Source: Psilocybe azurescens
Taxonomy: Eukaryota > Basidiomycota > Agaricomycetes > Agaricales > Agrocybaceae
Direction of reading: 5' to 3'
Assembly: GCA_023853785.1 (NCBI GenBank)
Contig: JAJIRX010000567.1
Span: forward strand, 1,240,001 to 1,304,000
Length of the DNA stretch: 64,000 bases
Of the stretch, positions 48,412-61,123 are shown piece by piece. The notes beneath the pieces are model-generated. The model made no database searches. It was not told the origin of the DNA and was given only the letters and a program-made list of their open reading frames with translations. Position numbers and translations under genes: made by a program. Numbering within the stretch: position 1 is the stretch's first letter; every line of letters begins with the position of its first letter.

Positions 48412-50955
48412 ATGTCAACCCCATCTTCTCCCCCTGTTAGCGCTACGTATGTTCCATATCAAGCCTATAAGGTATGCCTACCGTCTTCCCTCGTCCCAGT
48501 ATCGATCTAAATACTGTTGTCACTAGTCCAAGAGGCATTCACACACACTATCTAATTCAAATGCCTATTTAACAGCAAATCAATCTCCCCCTCCAGTATC
48601 CAGACCTTCGAGTGGCGTTGGTGACGCTTTAATTCATCCCCCAAAGCTAGTTCTTGATGGCGAGAACCAACCTGTTCACGAAACGACGCGGAATGTCTCC
48701 GCTGCCCTCCAAGTACCGAAAGAGACTTTCAATATCAGTTCCATGCCATTTCGCCCAACTGTAAATTCTGTGCCTCTGCCATCTTCCAGTCGAGCGTCTC
48801 CATCTCGAGCAACAGAACCACTGAGCGCACTGGAACAGGCTCCATATATCCCACAGTCCCTGTTCGACGCAAGCCAAGCCCCTGATGTCTCAACATCTTC
48901 AGCCGATCCATCTAGTTCCCATTCTACCCCGAAGAAGATTTCTACATTTCGGCGTTTACAACCAAAAAGTGCTCGTCCTCGTCAATCAGCAATTCACTCC
49001 AGGGACGGTTCCGCATCGACGCCAGCGCTGCTTCTCCCTGATAAAGGGCAAACCGATGCTGACAGTGGCGCCGCAGCCCCACCAGCCTTGCCTGCTCCCT
49101 TGGCGCCAATACCAATGGCAATACAAGTACATTCATTTATACCCTCTCCTATCGTTGAGCGGAGCACGTCCTTCGCAAGTCAACAATCGAACTCTTCTTT
49201 TGGTCAGACGTCGTCCAGAAATAATTCTTCCATATTACGAACAACGTCTACTTCCACAGCGCCCGACAACGAATCCTCTTTTTGGATAGTTCTGCCCGCT
49301 TTTCTCCAATGCCAGCGAGGAAGCCAGCTCCTTACCGACCTGGTTTCCAGCCAAAAGGCGTCTATAGACCACTCACTGACGAATTTATCGCTGTCCGTAG
49401 AATATTACATGAGGAGGAAGGAAACGGCGGCATGAAAAAGGTAGAACGCACGAAGCTGGAAAGACGTCTCGAGAAGCTTATAGCGCTTCACTTTCCTCAT
49501 CACACACATAGAGAAGGGTTGAAAGAAAGTATTGAGACAGGGACACGACCAAGCCTAAGGCCTATGAAGGAGCCTCGCAGAGTTTCTTCTTTCTTCGACT
49601 TTCAAACCTTGCGGAATCTAAATATCAACGACGCTGGCGATCTTTGGAGGGGTGTCGTTACTGGGGGTCTAGGAGATCCGGCTAAAGACGATATCCGAGG
49701 TCTGCATTGTTCGCGTTTATCGTACTACATTAACGGAGACCTGTAGCCGCGGAACAACGTATAACCCCTTGGCAAGACGATGCAACTGTCAGCAAGTGTC
49801 CACTTTGCTCGTAGGTCATCTATCATTCATAAAGTATTCTACTAAATATATCAATACAGTGCTTTATTCCACACCCTTACGAACCGCAAACACCACTGTA
49901 GACTATGCGGTCAAATAATCTGCTCCTTGCCCATTAAGCATCCTCAGAGAAATGTTTTATGTTCGAGTCTTTTTGTTGTGGATTCCCAGACGAGGCAAAT
50001 TGAGGAAGTAGGTGAAGGGGTTGACTACGGTGTCAAGAGACGTAGAACGGATAGTCTCGCCGGAAATCAAAGAAGACAGATAGAGGAAGACAAATTTCTC
50101 AAGGGAGTTCGCATTTGTCGCGAATGTCGGCCTATTCTTCTGTGCGCACTACCGCTTACCATGCGATTGACATCAATATCTTATCGTTTGTCAGGAAACA
50201 ACAATACTATCAACAAGCACGTAATACCCCACCATTTGCCAAACTTTATGAGGTATTCCCCTGTCAGTGGCTGCATTGGTCGTTTATTCATTACTTGGCA
50301 GAATTTTATTCGTCTGGAATCGGACATAGAAGAGTCGCTCCCGAAGTTTCAAGAGCTAATTATGAGCTTGAAGTATGTACTCCCGAAGTTGGTGCCCATG
50401 CGCTTCGCTGACAGTGCGAAAGCCACCATGATCAGCCAACGAAAGAAGCATCTGCTGCCCGAAAGCGATTGTTAGATTCCTTTGCTCAGTATGACAAGCT
50501 ATCGAAAAGATTAGGGGACTACCCTGCCCTAATGGCCCAGGAAGCTCCCAGGATCGTGTGCAAGCAGCTATTCTGACGCGGGCAAACCTATTTCTTCAAA
50601 AAACATGTTTCCTCTCCAGGTGATTCTTACATGTCTTTGCCTCGATTCAAGGTATCTGATCTGTATATTATAGTCTCTACCAACACCACAATCGAACACT
50701 AAGGGCAATAGTACGCCCAAATTTCAAGATGGCGCCGATTTTGCGGACATGTCGTCGAATATTCCCGTCGACGTCGACTCGGCTCTTGCTCACAAACTTC
50801 AACCTCTTCTGGAACAGGAGACACTCCTCGAGTCATTTATCGAAGAGGCACAAATGCAGCGTAAATTCGAAGATGTAAAGACCCTCAAGATGAATCTATC
50901 AGAGATTCGCCAAGAGATTGAAAAGTTGTTGCAAGCAAATTCCAAAGGATCTTAA
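48412..50955 (+). CDS. VAC1: VAC1/PEP7-like FYVE and Rab-binding endosomal tether (rabenosyn-like)
   Basis: Tethers Golgi vesicles to endosomes through PI3P and Rab proteins. It starts MSTPSSPPVSATYVPYQAYK at 48412. A Ser/Pro-rich N-terminus leads to SRRILHEEEGNGGMKKVER and a FYVE finger: the C-x2-C pair KCPLC, then NRKHHCRLCGQIIC (about 49795-49925) and a later GVRICRECRPILL (50108-50150). Helical blocks QQYYQQARNTPPFAKLYE and ESLPKFQELIMSL follow. The C-terminal Rab-binding helix is LLEQETLLESFIEEAQMQRK and DVKTLKMNLSEIRQEI. Frame breaks are seen at T5 49279-49283, A4 50505-50508 and A6 50598-50603, each repaired by one base. Confidence 0.9.
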
Positions 50956-51641
50956 GGTCCGCTGGTCCAAGATAAGTGGTTGGATATCGTATAATACAGT
51001 CATTATCAGATCCTCATCGCCACTACATCGCCATATTTTGTATTCTCATGTTTTACTATTTTAGCACGAGTCCCTCATCTTGTGAGAACGACATCTCAAT
51101 TTCTATAAATATGACATGTATCCCCCAACTTGGGCTACTTCATAAAAGTTCGGTATAACTGCCGCCTCTTCCAAAACCCATACAGCTGGTCTTTCAGGCC
51201 GTTGCCTTTCAAGTTTTCTATCTATATGATGATGTTCATCGAGCTGCCATCGAACCTTTTCGAGGAAGTCTCTCATAATGTCAATGGCGGACCAGTTCTG
51301 GCAAGCCAGGGTCTCGGAATACAAGATCCCAGTAACGATATGATACAATACCGTGTCGTGTGATTATCTTGGCTCAAAATGACGAAATTGTCTGCCTATC
51401 GCTAATACAGTGAAGTCTTCGAGCTTTTGCCAGCTCTGACCCGCTGCTACACGGGCACCTCCGCGGGCACAGTGTCCTGTTCAGGTCTTATCCCACCAGC
51501 TGTCAATTTCGAAGAAGACAAAGTTGTATATATGGATACCTCTGGTACATTGTATCACAGGACTCAGTCATCCTGCTTAAAACGCTAGGTCGACTCAGAC
51601 CGTGTAACACCTTCTATCTAGGACTCCAGGAGATTTCAGTT
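50956..51641. other. Intergenic region with a possible degenerate minus-strand reading frame
   Basis: On the minus strand, one frame from about 51550 to 51103 reads coding-like with two internal stops. It includes SWQKLEDFTVLAIGRQFRHFEPR, then stop, then YHIVTGILYSETLACQNWSAID and RDFLEKVRWQLDEHHHIDRKL to a stop at 51103. I do not recognise the family. It could be a small gene with introns, an eroded gene or chance. The rest of the stretch shows no gene. Confidence 0.3.
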
Positions 51642-52547
51642 ATGCAACTCTCGCGGCTACCCTCCCGAAATGTGCTCTCTATATATGATTCCAATGCTAA
51701 GAAACGAGCGACACGTCGCCCGGATCATGATGATGAGGGAAAGTCTGGCAACGGTGGTCCCGGAAAGCCAATGCAAATAAGCACGAGTAGTTCGACTGCT
51801 CAAAGCATGAAACCCTCGATTCCAGGTCCGTTCTCCGAGTCACAGACGATTTCCCTCGACACCGCCTTACCGAGTTCAATTGCAATGGCCACTTCCATGA
51901 TCAACTCAGTCACCATCACAGAAATATGTTTTGACTCACCGTCAACATGCATACCAACTGCCTCTCTTCCATCTAAACCTTCAAATCAACAATTCGTATT
52001 TAATGATCTTCAGAATACGACCACATGCGGTACTCTTGATTTAACTTGGACGTTTAGTGGCCAGACGCGAGTGCCTATGACTTTGATCGTCCAGGACCAG
52101 GCAGCTATCCTCAATTCGGGGACCACGAATGCCCAACCACAGTCGCCAATGGTCTTCCGTACACTCACAAACAATACTCCGTCGGATGCGAATGGCTATG
52201 TGTGGTCTCCAGTTGATATTAATGAAGGATGGTACTTTGCAAAAGCATTTAATACAGGAACCATTCAAGGGATCTCCGCCCAGTCAGGATTGTTTTTCGT
52301 TTCTCGAGGTCAAGACGTAAAATGCCTCTTGTCGAACGCGACTACCACCGCTAATCCTATTACACCCACTTCCCCTCCCACAAATACTATCTCAGGTCGT
52401 GAGCCATTAGGGACAGGTGATATTATTGCAATTTCACTTGGAGTAACAATAGGGGTCACTGTCCTGGTATTAGCATACGCATTTCCTCGATTATGGCACC
52501 GGGAGCTCCCAGATCCGAAGAACAGACGACCCTACCTACTGTATTGA
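51642..52547 (+). CDS. Single-pass membrane protein, unrecognised
   Basis: A single-exon frame of 301 aa. The N-terminus is basic and Gly/Ser-rich (KKRATRRPDHDDEGKSGNGG) without a clear signal peptide, so an upstream signal exon may be missed. The middle is Ser/Thr-rich with an extracellular-looking domain: TTTCGTLDLTWTFSGQTRVP, NGYVWSPVDINEGWYFAKAF, SAQSGLFFVSRGQDVKCLL. One transmembrane helix follows (about residues 258-280, IIAISLGVTIGVTVLVLAYAF), then a short basic tail with RLWH and KNRRP. The layout (Ser/Thr-rich ectodomain, one helix, short tail) is common among fungal cell-surface proteins. No function can be assigned. Confidence 0.75.
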   Translation: MQLSRLPSRNVLSIYDSNAKKRATRRPDHDDEGKSGNGGPGKPMQISTSSSTAQSMKPSIPGPFSESQTISLDTALPSSIAMATSMINSVTITEICFDSPSTCIPTASLPSKPSNQQFVFNDLQNTTTCGTLDLTWTFSGQTRVPMTLIVQDQAAILNSGTTNAQPQSPMVFRTLTNNTPSDANGYVWSPVDINEGWYFAKAFNTGTIQGISAQSGLFFVSRGQDVKCLLSNATTTANPITPTSPPTNTISGREPLGTGDIIAISLGVTIGVTVLVLAYAFPRLWHRELPDPKNRRPYLLY

Positions 52548-52701
52548 TGCCAAAATCATTTTACACGCTTGCTGCGCCAATTAAATCTAACCATGGACGA
52601 ATGAACTACCATTACTTCAAAATAACTACACAACGATGTACAATACGGATTTATAACAAAATTCACAGTATTAAAACAATAAGAATAGGAAATTGTACAT
52701 C

Positions 52702-55700
52702 TCAACGACCAAGAGAACCCATGAAACTAGACAAATCTAAACCTTCGTACTCATCCTCAGCTGGAAGATCCTCTAGACCCTGTAATACACTCTTCTGGGT
52801 TACTGGGCCGGACTGTTCTTTGGCTTTTGCTTTTGCAGCGGCGATTGCATCTTCCTCCTCGCTGGTACGACGGAACAAGTCTAAAACAAGATCCGTGTCC
52901 ATTGACGCCAACCCCGAGTTTTGTTGGGTGACAACAGAGTTTGCTATGTTGAGTTTAAATCGTTGCAATCTTGATTTTTGCAGTCAATTTCCAATATACA
53001 GGCGAGATAGACATTTACTCACCCCATTATTTTTTCCTCGAGTGTGCCTTTGGTGATTAACCGGTAAACATTGACGACCTTCTTCTGACCTATTCTGTGA
53101 GCTCGATCCATGGCTTGCAAATCTTTCATTGGATTCCAATCGTGTTCGACAAAGATGACGGTGTCCGCTCCAGTCAAAGTCAGTCCCAAACCGCCGACAT
53201 GCGTTGTTAGGAGAAGGCAATCGATACTTGGGTCAGAGTTGAAGGTTTGAACGATTGCGTGACGTTTACTTGCGTCAGTTCCTCCGTCAAGTCGCATATA
53301 TGTCACTGATGGCATATGGGCTTTGAACAAGTCCGCTTCAATGATATCAAGCATCTGTTTCATTTGGCAGAATATGAGAACCCTGTGTTGTGAAAAGGAG
53401 CTTTGATTTTCGGAGCCCGAATCAATGAGTTCTGTTTTTGGTTATCTGCGTTGATGTTCGGGGAGCCACCGATGCCACAGTCGACCAAAATTTGTCTAGG
53501 AGATTTGATTAAGTATGCTATCAGATAAAAGAGAGAATTCATACCTCAACGCCAGTAACTTGGGTGCATGCGTAATATCTTTAAGGTTGCTGGCGCCTTG
53601 AGAAATCCCAATTTGACTAAATACGGAATCGATAACTTCTTTATTGTCTTTAAGGACAAGAGCCGGGTGATTGCATAATTTCCGAAGATATTGTAGGGAT
53701 TGGAAGATATGTTGTTGAGCAGGCTCAGATCCTCCATTCTGGGCGGTGCTGACAGTGTTTTCAGCGGACGTACGCGCTTTTGATTTGGCAAAATCGTCGT
53801 AAAGACTCTTTTGTAAATCAGAAAGATCACAGTAGTAGTCTTGAATAATTTTTGGGGGGAGGTCGTGAAGGACATCTTCTTTCAGTCGGCGCAGCAAGAA
53901 CGGAAGAACTTGTTTGTGTAGTGCTTCCAGGGCCAAAGCAGCTTTTACAATCATGAGCGTACTATCGAAAAAAGGTTGCGATAGTATGACAGACCTGCCT
54001 CCCCATTTTTGTTTTCCCATCTCTATTGGAAAGTATCGGCTTACCAAAACGTTCATTGAAAGACGTTTCTGTCCCAAGAAATCCAGGCATAAGGAAATCG
54101 AACAAACTCCACAGTTCCAGGACGTTATTCTGGATTGGGGTCCCGGATAAAATTAGTCGATGTTGGGCCTGGATATTTTTGACAGCTTTTGTCAATTTTG
54201 TTTTGGAATTCTTAATTACATGGCCCTCGTCCAAGATGCAGTATAGCCACTTCAAGTTTTCAAGATTGGAAATGTCGTTGCGTACCACTTCGTATGATGT
54301 GATGACTACGTCGTACGATTGTAACTTCGCGAGAAGGCGCGACCGTTCTCTCGAATTTCCAGTGTAAAGAATTGGGCGTAAGCCATCGGCGTATTTTTGT
54401 ATCTCATAATACCAATGTCCTGTCAACGTAGGAGGACAAACGATGAGAGATGGTAAATGCACAGCGTCTAGGGATTTGGTGTGCTTGAGCTTTTCTGCCC
54501 GTTCGAAATGTTTACCGGCCAAAATACATATTGACTGCAAGGTTTTACCGAGGCCCATATCTGTTGATTGTGCATAAGATGAAAAATATAAGAGGATATG
54601 GATGCAACTTTACCATCACAAAGAATTCCATGCAATTGGTATTTGGCAAGAAACGCTAGCCAGTTAACACCGTCTTGTTGGTATTTGCGCAATTCTGCTT
54701 TTATTGGCACTGGCAGGTCATATTGCTCAACCTTAGTCCCATCCAGCAGTTGACTGAGAAATTCGCGTTCGGTATCACGACGCTTGAGTAATTCGTCCGG
54801 AAACCCAGGAGGGTCGGGTAATCCAGCCTTTATGCTTAAATTAAGGCAAATTCATCAAATGAAAGAGAAGAATTCCCCACCTCTAAAGGCACCATCTTCA
54901 CTAAAGAAGCAAAAACATTGGTGGCAGTGGACCGAATTGCTTCATTTTGATCACTCATTCTCCCAAGTACAGGCACCACCATAAAGATGACATATGGCAA
55001 GGCTTTGATGTCAAGGCGGTTGACGATGTCTAAAGAAAGGCACGGTTTGCTATGAGTCAGTAGCGGGATCCGAAGGAGAAAGCACTAACGATAGATTAAT
55101 TCCGTGGCACCTTGCCGATTTGTCAATACCAGTGGATCTTGCAACAGGGGGACGATCTTTTCAATTACATAGCGCATTGCCTCTGGAGTCATCAAATCGC
55201 ATATGGTCGCAAAGCAACGGGCAGCTGCTTGCCTAATAATAGCAAAACGGCTCTGCAACAGGAGGTCGATCATGGGGAAAAGATCATGGAGTTTGGGCCA
55301 AAGTGGTTCATGGAATGTGGGAATAACGTCTTCAAGAACACTCAGGGAATCTATGACATCCTGGCCGTGTTGTTTCTCAATTAAGAGGTCAGAATCCTTG
55401 GGTGATTCTAAAGCGGTCGTTGAATACTAAGAATAATGGATTAAGATTAATGATTATGACGCACCAGTCTGACAAGCGCTCAATAATCCGCCGGCCATCG
55501 ATTGCCACATATTCGGAATCACATTCAACAGTTGGGAACCAAACTTCGCAGACAACTGCTGGAAAGCCTGCCCAGCTCCTCGTCTGGCAAGGCGAGCTTT
55601 TTTGCCTCTTGCTGCTTTTCGGCTTCTTGTCGATCCTTTTCTCCAACCAAATCTTTGCTGGACTTCGTGGCCACAACTGTATTGGATATCTGGAACGACA

Positions 55701-58700
55701 AAATACCATCATGAATTTTGCAAGAATATGCAAAAGTTGGTGTTTGTTCGACATCTTGGCAAAGGAATGTACACAGATTTTTTTACAATCTTATCTGGCG
55801 GCTGTGAAATGCTGTTCTCTACGCAGAATTCGACAAAGGATGCCACAGCAACAGCTGAGCGTCTCTGGAGATCCAGATTTTCTTCGTTCTGGGCCACAAA
55901 AGTGACGACTTATTAATGCAGTTGCTTCGTTTTGATAGTACAGAAACATACCTTAATACCATTCATGATACCCTTCACAACAGGGCTGACTTTGTCAGGC
56001 GTGCTTTTGAAGGCTACAAATGCCGAGGCAAAGGCAGCGGAAACACGAATGTCGTGTTGGGTTTTCGCTTCATTGTAGCGCTCTATGCTAGCCACGACAG
56101 CTTGCCTTTTCTCACCCATGGCCAAAAGCTCCTTCTTCCTGGTTCTTCCAAGACGGTCTTTTAGTTGAGTGTATATGGGCCCAATGGCTTCGTGAGCCTT
56201 ATTAATGGTGAAGGAGTCATGATGCGCATTGGAACCAGAAACATCGACTTCGGCACCTAAAGACGGAATGCTTGACATAGGTAGTTTGCATTCGGTAGAA
56301 AACATTTGGAGTAAGGCTGAACAATCGGAATGGATGCGACTGAGAGAAAAGGCCATCTCATAGTAAACAGGTGGAGGATTGCCTTGAAGCCATGCAAGGG
56401 TTTTATGTGTGATTTCTTGTGCCATAGAAATTTCGAGAAGAGGGATTCTTGGTGTTTTAGGTTGAGATTGCTCCATGTATTTTCTCGCCCATTCTTCCGC
56501 AACTATCGCTGACAAAAATCGTTGCAGCATGCTGGTAGAATCGATATAATGAAGAAGAATAGGCTTGAAGGTTTGGTCTATTGGACTCTGCTATAAACAG
56601 ACGTATGAGTAGATCATAACTGGGATACAAACATTAACTCACCTCAACTGGCCAGAAAGTCATGAGATAAGCAAGAGCAGTCGCAGAAGCGATCCTTGCC
56701 TTCAAAGTGACCTCGACCGTTACAAGCGACAGATCTTGCGTCAACATATTTTTGTCCACATTGTGGCGTTCAGGAGCGACAACGCCATCAAGTGCAGGAG
56801 AAGGATTGTAAAATGTGGTTACATCAATCGCTCCTCCGAGAGGAGTCATCATGACAGAGTACCAGTCCAGAATCAATTTCTGTGTCACCACATTTTCCAT
56901 TCTTCCAGGTGAATCGGCTAAAACGGTCAAAGCCGTTTGCCAAGCAGATAAACTTGCGTCCCGGATATCTGTACGCTCTTCGCATATGAGATTTTGGAAA
57001 AGGAGGCACATGAAAGGCGTCGCGACCCAGTCTTTTGGAAGCGAGGGAACCACCATAAACGAATCGAGAGTTTTGACCACGGCTAATCGCACATTTGGAA
57101 TCGTGTGTCGGAAGAAGGGGAATAGAGTTTGAGCGAGTGTCGAGAGAGGCAGCCTAAAAGCTGATCAGTGTTTGCCCAGTTAAAAATAGTTTTCCACATA
57201 CGAAACAGTTTCCTGAGCCAAAATATCAATTACTTGCTTATAAGCAACGAGTTTTCCTAATAATAAAAATGTTAATCGACCAATTACTCGTCGGAAAGAA
57301 CGATCTCTAACCAAGTAAATCCATTACAACTCCGACACTTGAGCTGAGATCATCTTTCATATCACAAAGGCACCGCCATAGGACGATCATAATTTCTTCT
57401 AGCGATTCGGGTAATTGCTGGACGATATGCTCGGCGACTGGTAATAAACATGAGGCTGCAACCGATCTGACATCATCATCACGATCTCCAAGACTGCGGC
57501 AAGAATTTAAGTTTATCCATGAACATTTTGGTAAAGCCAAAGAAGAATAATCATACCCAAGTATTGCTGCCTCAACCACCCCACGCAGAATCCCCTTTCC
57601 ACCAGTCTGGTCCATGCCATCTTCACCTTTGATGAAAGGGCCATCAAACAAGTCACTCCGTACTGCAACTTCGTACTTTATTCCGAGTAACCCAGCATGA
57701 CGGACCTCCCATATATGCTGTCTGTCAGTATCCTTTGGCACCTTACTGTCCTCATCGATAACGAAATTTTGACGAATCATTTGCAACAGAACAGAATGTA
57801 CATGGAGGAGAGACCGATGGGGCATATGAATGAGGAGTGATGCCAAAGTTTGGGACACTGTTTCTCGTACAGGCGCAACCACCTATCAACAAAGGTAATT
57901 AGATTCTTTTAATAAACGTAGATGGTCACACTGACTTGATCAGAGACAAAGTCGCTGAATCGGTCAAGAACAAAAATGCAAAGTAACTTAGCGGCAAGAT
58001 CGTTACACCATTTCTCATGAGCTATTTCATTCTCTTCCTGTGAAAGATCGCCTACTCAAACATCAGTAGAAGCGATTAAAGAAGAGTGGTTTTACTGACT
58101 GCGCATACCACCGCATTTTCCTTGCAGCTTGAGTAATTCCCGTAATGCCATTGCGGCGCCGTGACGAACTTCCCATGATGCACTGAATAAATCCACTTCA
58201 AGTACTTTGACTACGCCGTCCCATATCCATAAGCCGGTTTCTACTTCAAGTGCTTTGGATTGCTTGGCAGATTTAGGGGAGATCGCACCGCCTTTCGATG
58301 GGTCAACGACAACCTTCTCCGCTGCGACACCCAAACTTGGGCTGGATAGGCGAGAGTTCGGGACTGTCTTTTCGTCTGGATGGATTAGGCGGGCTCTAAA
58401 GGTTTTTAACTTCAGCTATTACAAAGGCAAATATAGGCAGGCATACGCACTTATTCGACGTTCCGCTGGCTGCTGCGGCATATCGAGAGCCTGCTGTTTG
58501 AGGAGGTGGCGCCACAAAAGCAGAATTGCCTGGTTTCCGCTTGCGCTTCAAACGATTTCGCTCACGAGCTGACAGCGCCACCGTATCGGCCTCAGTCACA
58601 TTCGGTGTGGATGGAGATGGAATATTAGGAGTGACTGAACGTGTCGAGGGCGAAGGATCTTTCGCAGAGGCAGATTCAGGTGGGCATATATCCATTGGAG

Positions 58701-59461
58701 ACGAAACAGCAGTTTCTCCGGCATTGGACGTCGCTGCGGTGTCAATGACGTTTGTAGTGCCTGGATCCTCTGAATCAATATCCATTTCTGCCGCGAATTC
58801 TTTTTCTAAATCCATCTCATCTTCAAGAAACTCGAGTCCGAGACGCGTCATTGCGTCCTTTTTCGCCTTTTGACTTCTTGACTGCTTGACAATATGCCAG
58901 CAGGCTTTACAAATTCTTTCCCCGATGAGGCAAGGAGTAGATTGCCCTGGAGCACCAACTCGCGGACGGAAAATTTGGGAAATTCAGGGGCATTCAAAGA
59001 CACTGGATCAGCAGGCTTCATATCATCGCTGTTATATGAAGGGACCCAGACAGGAACGAGAGAGAAAATCTGAGAAAGTGCCACGGACGCCGCAGTGCGT
59101 GACTCGTAGGATTTTGAGTGTAAAAAGGAATTATCTGGCATAAATAATCAACAGACTGGATTGGGCATTAAAACTCATCCAATACGCACTCTTGCGACAA
59201 CAGCCAGGAGCTCTGTCCAAGCGGGACTATCGTTTAGGGGTATCTGGTGACGGCTTGTGCCAGCTTTTATATCATCTTCTACGATTGTAACATCACTGAT
59301 GACACTCTTAACCGCAAGTTGAGCGAGTTGTTTGGCAGCTGTATTCCTCACTGAGGGACTGGAGCCTGTATCTAGTAGTAGGAGGAGCCTGTCCAACCTA
59401 AATTGCGATGGTTGGAAGTCAACTCTGAGAGGACTGAGGGGAGGACTTGCCTTGAAGTCAT
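52702..59461 (-). CDS. MOT1: MOT1 TBP-removing ATPase (BTAF1 family)
   Basis: A SWI2/SNF2 ATPase that strips TBP from DNA. It begins ATG-ACT-TCA-AG at 59461, an 11-nt exon, and continues RLDRLLLLLDTGSSPSVRNTAAKQL after a 53-nt GC-AG intron. A long HEAT-repeat N-terminal domain follows (59400-55000), with an acidic insert around 58780-58600. The ATPase part has MGLGKTLQSICILAGK (Walker A, 54558-54511), DEGH (motif II) and LILSGTPIQNN. LFLLRRLKEDVLHDLPPK-like PFLLRRLKEDVLHDLP and the helicase C motifs LLTTHVGGLGLTLTGADTV, MDRAHRIGQ come next. The C-terminus is DLSSFMGSLGR, with the stop at 52702. A longer open frame upstream of 59461 is intronic or leader. Confidence 0.96.
59398..59450 (-). other. 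GC-AG intron 1 of MOT1
   Basis: The donor is GCAAGT and the acceptor TTTAG. Reading exon 1 (MTS-AG) into exon 2 (G-LDR) gives MTSRLDRLLLLL, the expected MOT1 N-terminus. The non-canonical GC donor with otherwise perfect consensus is the usual form of GC-AG introns. Confidence 0.8.
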
Positions 59462-59692
59462 GCCTTATTGGCAAACCGGGCCGGAAATGATCGGTGGCTT
59501 TGATTAAAAGGACAGAGTGTATTTGGAGTTGTTTACGGGGGATTTTCAAGAGAGGAGCGCTCGCCTTTAAATCTCCTCTCATGTTCTGTGACTTAACACC
59601 GTGACCGTCACTACTGTCCAAATATAGCCCCATTGATTCATTTCGTTCGCTTCTATCGAAAAAACTAATACCAATACTACTCTCCTCGTAAA
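59462..59692. promoter_or_regulatory. Divergent promoter between MOT1 and KDM8-like genes
   Basis: These 231 bp lie between the divergent start codons of MOT1 and the JmjC gene. A minus-strand open frame starting at 59633 crosses this region but is better explained as leader plus intron read-through. Confidence 0.45.
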
Positions 59693-61123
59693 ATGCTTTC
59701 TATTGCATCCTCTATCGCAGAACAGCTCCAGCATCTGCAATGTGAATAGTTTTTACGCTTCAGTCCCATTGAACGGAGCATTAACCAACATATATTCCTA
59801 TTCAGCTAGCGCGAAGACTGACCGAGTGCTTGTACAACAAGTGGCTTCAGGTCTGGCAGAAGGGAGCTACGATGAAAAATGGCCTATTCAATTGGTGGAG
59901 CTGATGAACGCGTCCCATAACGCAATGCGGCTTGCCGTTTCTCCAAATGAGTTGGATGCACGGCGAGAAATTTATACCATCTGTTGTATACTTCGAGGCA
60001 TTTTACTATTCAATTCCCTGCACTACCTTGAAGCCATATCAACTCTGGACCACGCCATAATTATTGCAGGAGCACCCGGTCGACTTGATCTTGTCCTGCA
60101 TATCATTCGCGAAATCCAGTCCAATTTGTTACATGAGAGCTTACTGAAAACTGTTAACCTCTCAGTTCGACCAAGCGACCATGCGCCCAAAGCGATGGTG
60201 GACACAGTACCCAGTATTTCCCCTCCATCTTTTCTATCGTTCCAATCCAAATTCTCAAAATCACCGTTCGTTCTGCGTAATTATGCTCACGACTGGCCTG
60301 CGATGCAGGGACGACCATGGCGATCTGTAGCATATCTTCGCTCTGTTGCCGGTCCAGGTCGTGTTGTACCTGTTGAAATCGGCCATGATTATCGGTCTGA
60401 GACTTGGAAACAGAAAATAATGCCCTGGGATGACTTTTTGTCGACTTTAGATTTTGAGGACCAGCCTGTGTCAGATCCCGCTGGCGATATGCTTTATTTA
60501 GCACAACACGACCTTACCGCCCAATTCCCTTCACTTCGAGATGACATCAATGTCCCGGATTATGTCTACGCTTCTCTAACCTCCTCAGAATATCTGAAGT
60601 ATCGCCAACCTCTCAACGACGACAATATTCTGTTCAACACATGGTTAGGTCCTGAAGGTACAATGTCACCCGCTCATACAGTATGTGGTCACAGAAGCGA
60701 TTTTCCCTTCACATAACTCAAAGGCTGTGCAATATAGGATCCTTACTATAACTTTTACGGTGAGGTACTTGTCGATTTTCAGTTGGACATAGAATTAAAT
60801 CAACCATTAGTGCAAGTTGTGGGTCACAAATTAATTTGGTTGGCTCCTCCCTCTGCTTCTCCTTTCATGTATCCCATCTCGGATACTACAGAACGTCATC
60901 GGAATGTGGATCTAAACGAAGATCAATTAATGGGTAACACTTCCAAAGTCGACGTCTTTGCAGATGCTTCAGACTACAGTAATTTTCCGGATTTTAAAGA
61001 AAAGGTCGTCCCAATTTCAATGACTGCCAGACTGGGGCCTGGGGATGTCCTTTTTTCCCTCCTGGTTGGTGGCATGCAATGAGGAGTGAAACCACCAGCT
61101 TTTCTTTTTCTATGTGGTTTTAA
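59693..61123 (+). CDS. KDM8/JMJD5-like JmjC dioxygenase
   Basis: A 2-oxoglutarate and Fe(II)-dependent oxygenase of the KDM8/JMJD5 type (protein hydroxylase or histone-tail modifying). The start at 59693 gives MLSIASSIAEQLQHLQ, joined by a 64-nt intron to SAKTDRVLVQQVASGLAEG. Conserved parts are FVLRNYAHDWPAMQGRPWRS, GPGRVVPVEIGHDY and YLAQHDLTAQFPSL. The iron-ligand stretch GPEGTMSPAHTDPYYNFY has the HxD pair, QVVGHKLIWLAPP follows, and the C-terminal block FPPGWWHAMRSE holds the distal His. The last block is out of frame as printed: the T6 run at 61051-61056 is one base short. With it restored the frame ends SFSFSMWF at 61121-61123. A polyadenylation-like AATAAA lies at 61212. Confidence 0.9.

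Noticed and set aside
59462..59633. Longer N-terminus of MOT1 from 59633
   Set aside because: Its translation lacks similarity to MOT1; the ATG at 59461 with a GC-AG intron gives the family N-terminus directly.
59703..59813. N-terminus of the KDM8-like protein read straight through from 59703
   Set aside because: It needs a non-ATG start and reads through a 64-nt intron with good GTGAAT and TTCAG borders; the ATG at 59693 plus this intron is better.
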